DNA from: Lycium barbarum
Lineage: Eukaryota > Streptophyta > Magnoliopsida > Solanales > Solanaceae
Assembly: GCF_019175385.1 (NCBI RefSeq)
Contig: NC_083340.1
Coordinates: 14,210,336 to 14,274,335, forward strand
DNA length: 64,000 nucleotides
Direction of reading: 5' to 3'
The notes under the pieces are model-generated. The model saw only the letters and a program-made list of their open reading frames with translations, had not been told where the DNA came from and did not search any database. This document shows, piece by piece, positions 55,514-64,000 of this stretch. Position numbers and translations under genes: made by a program. Each line of letters starts with the position of its first letter. Position 1 is the stretch's first letter.

Positions 55514-55811
55514 GTTAACAAAATAAAATTTTAAGGAGTGATAAATAATAGCTTGAAGAAAATTAAATTCTTTATATTTTTAAGATTATTAGGTATTCCC
55601 AAGCACTTTCTACCAAAATTTCTTCACTTCAAGACTCAAACCTCAGACCTCAAATCTCTAAGTAATATTATTATTTTCACTCAAAAGAACTATGTTTAAT
55701 ATTTTTCAGAAATCCCCCACACTGTCCCAAGCCATTCCCAATTGAACACGAGATGATTTTTGTCACAAGGCAGGTGGGACGCACATCAATATCATTCTGG
55801 CATCTCTCACT

Positions 55812-56379
55812 CAGGCTGGGCATGATATGGTAGATATCGATTATCATATCAAAATTGAAAATTTTTATATCATGGTTTCGATACTATGATATTTAGTATG
55901 CATTTAAAAAAAAATCGTATTCGATCGGTATGGTATTTGGTATTCATAAAGAAAATACCGACGTATACAATTCATATATCTTAGGATTATAATACTAACA
56001 AATATATAAACTAATATTATTACAAAAACTACTATTGTTTAAATGTTGGAACTGTGACTACTTTACCTTGATTTAAATGTCTTTTTTGTGTAATTTATTT
56101 ACAAAGGGGATTGAATTTACTTTCTTTTGAATAATTTTACATGTGTAAGGTGTTAGTACAATATAATTGAGACATTTCTTGAATAGCTGAAGCTACAATT
56201 CTCTATGATATGAGTATATATAGGTCGAAGTAGAACAAACTATGGTATCGATTTATCCTACCGCAAAATACCTAACCATACCGAATTAGTTGGGTATGGT
56301 AATGGTATAGTATTTTTAGAAACTAAAAATCGAAATTAATGTACCGCAGTTTCAAATACCGTACCATGCTCACCCCTAC
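55812..56379. mobile_element. hAT-type MITE, 568 bp
   Basis: Left end AGGCTGGGCATGATATGGTA and right end complement AGGGGTGAGCATGGTACGGTA mirror each other. Flanks CTCTCACT and CTCTCATA agree at 6 of 8 bases. GGTATGGTA/TACCGTACC words fill both arms. No coding sequence. Confidence 0.7.
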
Positions 56380-56387
56380 CTCTCATA

Positions 56388-57617
56388 AGTAATTGCGCTT
56401 AACCGAACGTGAAGAAAAAAATCTTAACGGCCCGCAGCAGTCAATGAACTCCTTAAATATTAGTAAACTTTATTTAAACACTTTACCACTAACATATGAT
56501 AAAATATTCCTTCTAGACACTTTTAGCTCAAGATTTTGAAAAACACTTTTACGCATGTTTTGAAGGGCTCGTTGCGTAGATAAGTTAGTCATTTAAAATA
56601 TGTCACCTTCTTTAATTATAGACATTAACATCGAATCAAATGATGAAGTTGGAAATGAAATGTCAGATTGAATCGCCAAAGCAAGGCTAAGACGAATAGA
56701 TATGAATGACAAAGCCGTTAAACCTATTGCATGTTCCAATTGATGTTGATGTGTATAGTTAAAGGAGGAGAATGGGTGCTTTGTGAACACGAGTAGAAAC
56801 TTTTTTCAAAATATGAGTCGAAAGTGTTTAATAGAAACACTTATCTCAATTAGAACAGGTCAAAATTTAAGTGTCTAAATGCAATTTAGTAACAAGTTTA
56901 AGGGATTGATGTTGTATTCGACTTTTTAATTTCGTATCCCATCAAGCTAATGAAACGGAGGGAGTACTACTACAATTTATCTTGTTGCCTCCTCTTGTCA
57001 CCTTTCAATGTAGTGTATTGACTAGCACATAACATTAATTATCAATTAGTGGGAAAAATCTATTTCCTAACACAATAGAGTAGAAAGAAAGGTGGACGGG
57101 GTTCTTCTAGTGACTAAAACCACTCGTACAAAGATGAAAAGTAAAGGATGAACAAAAGAAGAAGAAAATTAAGATGAGTACTCTTTGTGACGTTTTTTTT
57201 TTTCTCCTTTCACTTTCACTACTAATAAAAATGAGGCTGACTTTAGCACGTGAATGTAGGGACATTTATCGGAATTGTATTCACTCCAAGTCTTACATAC
57301 AAAAACGTGCAATTTTTTATTTTTTTTTAATTTTGTCATGCACATGTCCTTATTGTAAGTGATCTTTGCATATATTTTGAGGAGCCTTTTTGGACGGTGC
57401 TTTTCACTACAACCTTACATCCCCTATCCAAACCAACATATTTCCTTTCAAATTAATTTCTTTTTATTGTTAGATTTTAATTTTCGAGATTTTTTGATAC
57501 ATGTAAGTGCGCACACAAAAATTTTGAAGGTGAAAACTCTTACAACATTAACTTAATTTGATCATGAAAAATCGAAAATTAACTATCAAAAAACTTTATT
57601 TTAAATGTAAGCACATT
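56388..57617. other. Non-coding part of duplication copy 2
   Basis: No gene. A CGGAGGGAGTACTAC Stowaway-like end lies at about 56954-56968 without a partner. Confidence 0.5.
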
Positions 57618-57676
57618 CCCGTGCACTAAGTTCCCGCTACGCGCGAGGTCTGCAAAAGGGCTGGACCACAAGATAA
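57618..57676 (+). mobile_element. SolS-type SINE fragment
   Basis: CCCGTGCACTAAGTTCCCGC, then TACGCGCGAGGTC and GGGCTGGACCACAAG, match the well-known middle of nightshade SolS SINEs (GTGCACTAAGCTCCCGC...GGGCCGGACCACAAG). Only about 60 bp is left. Confidence 0.7.
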
Positions 57677-57951
57677 ATGTAAACAGATTTATATGATATA
57701 TGAACAAGATATTTTTATATTGACCCTAAAAACCCACCATGTCTAGCTGATATCATAGGGTATTTTTTGTGGCTTAAATTGTCATGTGAGCTCTATTGCT
57801 GGAATATTCTTCTTTTTTTTTTTTTTTTTTTTTTTTGGTGTTAATTTTGCAAAATTGTGAAACAGAACAATTAAACTACAGCTGCTAGAGAACATCTTTC
57901 AAAAATTCCAAGAATAGTGAAAACTGTCTCAACAATTGGGAGTATACGTAC

Positions 57952-59286
57952 TAGGGGTGTACAAAGCAAACCGACAAACCGCACCAAACCGATAATCCGA
58001 ATCAAACCGAGAAAAAAATCCGACTAGTGGTTTGGTTTAACTTGGTTTGGTTTTAAAAAGAAAAACCCGAACACTATTGGTTTGGTTTGGTTTTAGCTAA
58101 AAAAAGTCAAATCGAATCAAACCAACCCGACATTACATTTATAAAATCATAGAAATATTTATTTATAATGTAATTTATAAATGTTTCTTTAACTTTTTCA
58201 TAGTTTTTTGTCTTTTAACATATTATTTCAAGCTTAGAATTAGTTTTTGAATGGTTTAATAAGTTTTATCGCTCAATGATATTAGTAACTCAAATTAAAC
58301 TCAACAAAAATCAAATCAATACTAATGCTAACAGAAGAAATTCATATCTAACACTGAAATGACAATAATTTTGATATCTATTCTTTAGTTTTATATTAGT
58401 TTAGAAAGTGAAAATACATAACTTAATTTTATTTTTTCTTTAATATCAAGTCATGTAATAATACTTATTAGCCGTACTTATTTTAGCATGACTTAGTACT
58501 TTAAGGGGTCGTTTGTATGAAGGATAAACATAAATAGTCCTGGGATAAGAATTTAGCAATTTCTTATCCCTCGTTTGGTTAGTAATCATGGGATAAGTTA
58601 TCCCAGAAGTAAAAATACTGCTGGGATAACTATACCTGTCACAGGGTGGAATAAGTTATCCCAGGATAAGTTATCCCGGGATACGGAAGAAACCTCTTCT
58701 TTTTAGAAATTATCCAATGTATAATACTTTTAGTCCAACATACCAAACAGTCAATAAAAAATAACACCAAAATAACTAATTAATCCCAGCATAACTTATC
58801 CCAACGTAATTAATCCCAGCATAACTTATCCCAGCGTAATTTGTTTTTGAACCAAACGACCCCTAAGATTATGATCATTTTCTACATGCCTTATAAATTA
58901 GTTGTATTTATTGTAGCATGACTTAGTACTTTTAGATTATGAAAATTTTATTTTATGCAATTTCATTAATTTTTTTCGTTGAATATTTTAGTACAATGTC
59001 ATCTCTCATCACGTTTTGTGTTATTTTCTTAATAAATATCTTAATTAGATAGTCGTATCTTACTAGGACTAAAGAAATATTTGAAATACAAGTTATATGT
59101 TTTGTATGAAGACTTTACCGGAAAAAACACGAAAAACCCGAGCAACCCGAAAATACAGAGAAAACCCGAGGTTGAAAAACCCGACTTTTGTTGGTTTGGT
59201 TTGGTGTATAGATTTAAAAACCCGATGCAATTGGTTTGGTTTGGTCTTTAAAAAATCCGAACCAACCCGGTCCATGTACACCCCTA
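57952..59286. mobile_element. hAT element, non-autonomous, 1335 bp
   Basis: Perfect 8-bp duplication ATACGTAC at 57944-57951 and 59287-59294. Ends TAGGGGTGTACA and TGTACACCCCTA. Both arms carry GGTTTGGTTTGG and AAACCCGA words. It holds a PIF/Harbinger MITE (58505-58863). No transposase frame. Confidence 0.92.
58505..58863. mobile_element. PIF/Harbinger (Tourist-like) MITE nested in the hAT element
   Basis: 3-bp duplication TAA at 58502-58504 and 58864-58866. Perfect ends GGGGTCGTTTG and CAAACGACCCC. Inside, GGGATAAGTTATCCC-type palindromes recur. Confidence 0.88.
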
Positions 59287-59560
59287 ATACGTACGATGAT
59301 AAGTGACAAAAAACTCTAAGATGCAATGTGTGGCCAAAAAAGCAACCACCTGCATGATTCTTTTTTTTTTGTTTTTGGAATAAAAGGCGTACTAGGGTAT
59401 TGGTTGTCTCATTGGCCCCTCCTTCCCAATCCCCCATAGCCACTGACCCAACAAGGTTAGGCCTCTCAGCTAATTTTTATACTTATACTAGATGACGTAT
59501 GCTCGTACGCCCAATACTTTGGATTATTAGTGTATCTATGTGTATATATATAGTTGTGTA

Positions 59561-60420
59561 TGTAACACCCCGGATCTTGCAACTGAGTTTAAGCTCATAT
59601 CATTATAGTTTTAGTGGAAACACTGAAGGTTTGAACATTTTGCGAAAATGGTTGATAGGCCTATTTCGGGCAGCGATAACTCCTTGATCAGTTTGGAATT
59701 TCGGAAAGTACCCTCAATGAAGTTGTAGTATGTAGAAATACCTTTCTAACGATATAAGGACCAAGCCAATCAGAGATCGGAGCAAGGAGATATGATCGTC
59801 TCAATATGGCTAATAGTAAGGCACTTGAAGTCCTATAGAATCGGTTAAGTTTTTGATACGTCTGCTTTCCAGTCAAATTTCGTGAAAATCCGTTGGGAAT
59901 TTGAGAAAACTTCCTTGATGAAAGTTGTATCCCTTTGAAATAGCTTTCCAACGGTATATTATGGAGGTCAAACGGACATCTGTGCAAAGAGTTATGCCTA
60001 TTTTACTGAATCCTGTTCGCTGGAACAGTGAGCCGTAACACACCAAAAATTTCCAGAACCTCACTGGAATTTTTTACCAAGGTACGGTCCCAAGTTACGG
60101 TCCGTACTTTGTGTTACGGGACCGTAACATGGGGCATATTTTGGTCTGTAAGTACGTTTCGGGTCACCTGACTTCGAGAGGCCATAACCCTATCATAAAT
60201 TGGGAATTTGGGAAAACTCAAAGAACGAACGTTGTAGATAATTGAAATACCTTTCCAACCATAGGTGGTGGTCCCATAGGTGACATCGGGATAGGGAGAT
60301 ATGGACGTTTTAAGACAGAAAGGTCGCAACCCGATTTCAAGTTGGGTCAAACCCATTTCCCCTTGGTATTTAAGGGAAATGTTAACCCTAGCAGCCACAT
60401 TTCATCACATTTTCAGATTT

Positions 60421-60458
<38 letters not shown>

Positions 60459-62321
60459 AGAGTTAGAGAGAGAAAGTAGAGAATCAACCAAGTTGAAGGC
60501 CCCGAACCCCGAGGCTCGTGAAGGATAAAGTGTAGTACAAGTTGTTGCCGTCATTCTAAGCTAAAAATCGAACTTTGGGATGTTTATTTGTGGTGACTAC
60601 TTATAAAAGGTAATGTTTCTACTCCCTAATCATTTATAGTTGTGAATTGATGAATTCTTGGGAGAATAATAATTGGGTTTGATGAAGAGAATTATATGAA
60701 CTATGCTAGAGTTGTTGGATTGTTGACTTGGGATTGTTGTATTCATATGGGTGATGAAGAATGATGTTAATTACATATAATTGAGATTGTAGAATTAGCT
60801 AGAAGTAATAGCATGGGGATTTGGTGAAGAAAACACCATTACTGAGGGTTGTGGAGCTTCATGCCCACCAAGTGTTTGATAAAATGCTTAGATGAACAAA
60901 GCATGGATATTGTTGCTAATATAGAATCTCTATGACCTGTATTGCTATAGATTAAAGTTGAAGGGGTTTGAGTACATTGTGATACGCTCAAAAGCAGGAA
61001 GTTAAGGTATGTAGAACTTCCATCCACATGTGGGAATCTCTACGTTCTTCCCCATGATCCGTTTCGTAAAATCTATGAAGTTCAAATCCTAGGGCATTAA
61101 ACCCAACATATTGGTAGCCCGTAATTATGTATGTATGTACATGAATTTTGTATCTATGTTCGTTATTGTACTCCTAATCTTCCATTACGGATATTAGGAA
61201 TCCTAGCTTAATCCATGAATCGTGAATTCTTCCTCATGTGTTCTCATTATGTTCATATGAAACTGTATGATTTTATTTTGCAAGTTACAAGCATGGTTTC
61301 AATTCAATTACAAATATATGATTATGAACTATTGTATTACTCATAAATCAAGAACATGTTTACAAGTTATTTCGTGAAATCATGCTTACAAGACAAGTAC
61401 AAGTTAATTCACGAAAGTCATGGGCTTCTTAGCCAACTATATTATGTTCATGTTTTGGGAGTTGCACGAATTACCGAGAAGGCTCAGATAGCCTGAAACT
61501 ATGTAGCCACCATAGGACAAGGATCGCTCCGCCCAGTTAGGACGATACCTTAATTTTACACTGAATGGATCCATCAGGCACGTTACCACCTTATACCCTG
61601 ACAAGGTATAGGGGCTCTGCTGGTCCGGCGAGGTACCAGACTCCACGTATCCACGTGATGATATCATGTGTCGGTTTATGAAATGCTCTCCTTACTTATC
61701 ATGTTTTTACTTATGTTATATATATATGTATGTACACATGCTCATGTTCATGTCCAGGTTTTCAGTTTCAGTTCTTATCATGTTATTTCATGTCCCGTGT
61801 TGTTTCTTTCGGTTACTTTACATACCAGTACATTCAATGTGCTGACGTCCCCTTTTATTGCCCGGGGGCCTGCATTTCACGATGCAGGTACGGATTTACA
61901 GGACGACGCTTCTGCTCTTTAGGATTTGCACATACCAGCTTATTGGTGAGCCCCATCTCATTCGGGGTTTAGACATTGTATTTCTTTATTTAGTTTTGCA
62001 TCTAAAGGTATGCTGGGGGCCTTGTCCCAGTAAGTATGTTTTCCAGTCAGACTCATGATAGAGGTTTCATAGACTAGACAAGTCAGTTATGTCATGTCAG
62101 ACATTTGGAGTCGTATAGCCATTTTGGCTCACTCATGTTTAAACAAGTACTTTATTAAGTATTATGACTTACTACGTTTTATAAAGGCTCATCATGCATT
62201 CACGTTATATTCCGCTTATGTTATGTATCATGATGATTCAGCAGGCCATGTGGTTCGCTCGGTCACATGCAGTCAGGCACCGAGTGCCGTGTTACGTCCA
62301 GGCCATGGTTCTGGCGTGACA
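59561..62321 (+). mobile_element. Solo LTR, Ty3/gypsy (Tekay-like), 2761 bp
   Basis: Starts TGTAACACCCCGGATC and ends CTGGCGTGACA. The perfect duplication GTGTA at 59556-59560 and 62322-62326 shows a complete LTR with no internal region, left by recombination between the two LTRs. TGTAACACCCC...GTGACA ends are typical of Tekay-type chromovirus LTRs in plants. It contains a (GA)n run at 60425-60453 and TTACGGTCCGTAC/TTACGGGACCGTAAC palindromes at about 60093-60128. The short frames within it are not genes. Confidence 0.88.
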
Positions 62322-62411
62322 GTGTACAATTGTAAAAATGTATGCATTGGGTAGTGATAGTATATATATTTTATATTGCTAATAAACATACATAAGTTTA
62401 CACTGTTTTTA

Positions 62412-62415
<4 letters not shown>

Positions 62416-62452
<37 letters not shown>

Positions 62453-62503
62453 TTGTCTATTACATTGATGATTGCACTGTCTATGCATATATATATATGC
62501 ATA
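62416..62503. repeat. AT microsatellite and palindrome
   Basis: (AT)n at 62416-62447, then ATGCATATATATATATGCAT at about 62483-62502, a perfect palindrome. Confidence 0.85.
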
Positions 62504-64000
62504 TCATTTTAATTTAGTACAGTAAGCAAAGAGAGAGTCCAAAGAGATTTGCATTCACGATGAGACAATGTGCTACCTCAAAAGAGAACCAAAAGACGCT
62601 AACAACAGTCAATGTAATATAAATTGTAGTAATTAAATGAGTTATTAAAATTATACAACCATTTAAAGTGGCATTAATAATAAATATTTGAGTATTATTC
62701 TACATAAATTATATGTATAATAAAGCTTTTTTCAATAAAAATGCATAATCTTATTTGCCAAATATAGTGTATAGGTAAAAGTAAATAAAATAATGTATTT
62801 TAAGGAGATAAGATAATTATTTTTATTTATATAGATGTACCATATGTTAATTTTCATAATAAAATTATAGAAATGACAAAGAAATTTTTTAAGACATTTT
62901 ATTAATAGGTGAAAATTATTCATGGAAGAATGGAACAAACAATATATGCATTGTTAGTGTAAAGAAGTTTTTCACTATCAAATTTCTTTTATTTATTATG
63001 TGTAATCTGCCTTATTTTAATATATAAATATTATTTTATATTTTTTTAATACCTTTTAAAAAATTATTAGTATCTTTTTTATTATTCTATTACAATAACT
63101 CTTTTGTATGGTAATTACATGTTCAAATAACAGTTAATTCTAACTTTTCTATGTACATTTCGTTTCAATAAGACAAAATTGAAAATATCACCTCATTAAA
63201 AAATGGAACAGAAATGAGTATAATCAACAATGACACAAAACATTTAAGAGGAGCACATGTAGTGGGGTAACGTGGGGCCACGTGAGATGTCACATCAATT
63301 GAGACACACTTGGCATTTAGAAAAAGAGGCTTGGGTTTTTTGTCATAAGGAATTTAATTATTAACTTATATGCCAAGAAATACTCTTCTTCCACTTTAGT
63401 TTACTATGAAAAAACCTTCGATTCACTTGATATTGTAAGGATTTGCTATTGTAGTTAAAACTATATGAGAAGATAGAGATGCATCTTATATGTACATATG
63501 GACAAACATATGCAGCAACGATGGTTTAAAGGGGAAAAAAAAGAAATATGAGAAGTACACTTTGTTGTTCCCATACGGACTAAACCTCTATCACTTAACT
63601 TATAATATCAACTCCTTAATTATGAAGGAATATTAAGAATTTATGTAGACTTTTCCATAGCAACGTATTAACAGCATGTAATACATATCCAAGTATTGCC
63701 ACCTAATCAATTTTCAAGAAAAGATATCAAAACCAAATTGGAAAACAAAGAAAGTAAAATAGGCACCCTTCCATTAGCTTACACGTAACTAATTGTACAT
63801 GTGGACTTGGCCCACTTCATTTATCACCTTTATATATAGCTAAGTCTATTCACTTAAAAACAAATCACAAAGAGGCTTGGGTTTTTTGTCGTAAGGAATT
63901 TATGTCCAAGCTTTGAGGCTTATAAGCACAAGTGTACAATGCATGAATTTTTGTGAAATGACTGTGATGCCCCTCAAAATTGCCAACACGGGCCCAAGTC
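62504..64000. other. Intergenic, no gene seen
   Basis: AT-rich. AGAGGCTTGGGTTTTTTGTC followed by (A/G)TAAGGAATTTA occurs twice in direct order (63325-63356 and 63871-63902, one mismatch). A good TATA box, TATATATAG, is at 63831-63839 and a perfect G-box, CACGTG, at 63279-63284; both could belong to a plus-strand gene beyond the window, but no coding start is visible. Confidence 0.5.

Larger units (their letters stand above)
49440..59340. repeat. Segmental tandem duplication, copy 2
   Basis: The partner of 40340-48920, stretched by insertions that copy 1 lacks: the copia element at 50978-55513, a hAT MITE at 55812-56379 and the hAT element at 57952-59286. Copy 1 in turn carries its own insertions (41704-42330, 43840-44100, 45288-45550, 46193-46803). 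The intact flanks of these insertions help to align the two copies. Confidence 0.62.

Noticed and set aside
61437..62354. Cluster of overlapping short frames.
   Set aside because: They lie within the solo LTR, are mutually out of frame and have no domains.
63831..63839. TATATATAG as a functional promoter.
   Set aside because: A good TATA box in sequence, but with no visible transcript or coding start before the window ends it cannot be supported as a feature of its own.

Overview
This is a nuclear DNA window from a flowering plant, almost certainly of the nightshade family (Solanaceae). Three things point there: one complete host gene that reads as the tomato/potato/tobacco MYC2 (JAMYC2) transcription factor; many repeat families I recognise as typical of that family (SolS-type SINEs, CTCCCTCC Stowaway MITEs, GAGCCTGTTTGG MITEs, an RTE LINE with a TTG-repeat tail, LTRs starting TGTAACACCCC); and an AT-rich, intron- and intergene-like composition. 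Species cannot be fixed from the sequence.

Layout. 1-2451: 5' part of a dead Ty1/copia element on the minus strand. 2908-5331: a TRIM-like element, an aquaporin (TIP) gene fragment, and a 1.16-kb Mutator-like element with 9-bp target duplications. 5815-8441: a hAT element carrying an inverted copy of its own family inside it. 10338-18040: a shrunken copia element whose LTR is split by a very young 6.3-kb non-autonomous retrotransposon (LARD, minus strand) with near-identical 1.22-kb LTRs, a tRNA-Asp primer site and a single Gag-like ORF. 18815-20402: two nested Mutator-like elements. 21544-27407: a two-LTR copia element with a decayed pol. 27617-30860: MITEs, a SINE and local tandem duplications. 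30861-33310: a 5'-truncated RTE LINE on the minus strand. 34057-36051: MYC2 on the minus strand. 37461-59340: non-coding DNA with MITEs, a TRIM, Mutator-like and hAT elements and a third copia element. Conserved blocks show that about 40.3-48.9 kb and 49.4-59.3 kb are an old tandem duplication. 59561-62321: solo LTR of a Ty3/gypsy (Tekay-like) element. 62327-64000: no gene seen.

The only gene I regard as a functional host gene is MYC2. It is intronless and encodes all expected domains (JAZ-interaction region, activation region, nuclear localisation signal, basic helix-loop-helix, ACT-like C-terminus). Everything else is mobile DNA, a broken gene fragment or unassigned intergenic DNA. Many mobile-element boundaries are fixed here by matching target-site duplications read directly from the sequence. 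I found no CRISPR, tRNA or rRNA gene. I did not find a clearly new biological system. The best candidates for follow-up are the young Gag-only LARD with its arrays of hairpins and A-tracts, the self-inserted hAT element, and the unexplained 9-kb non-coding tandem duplication.
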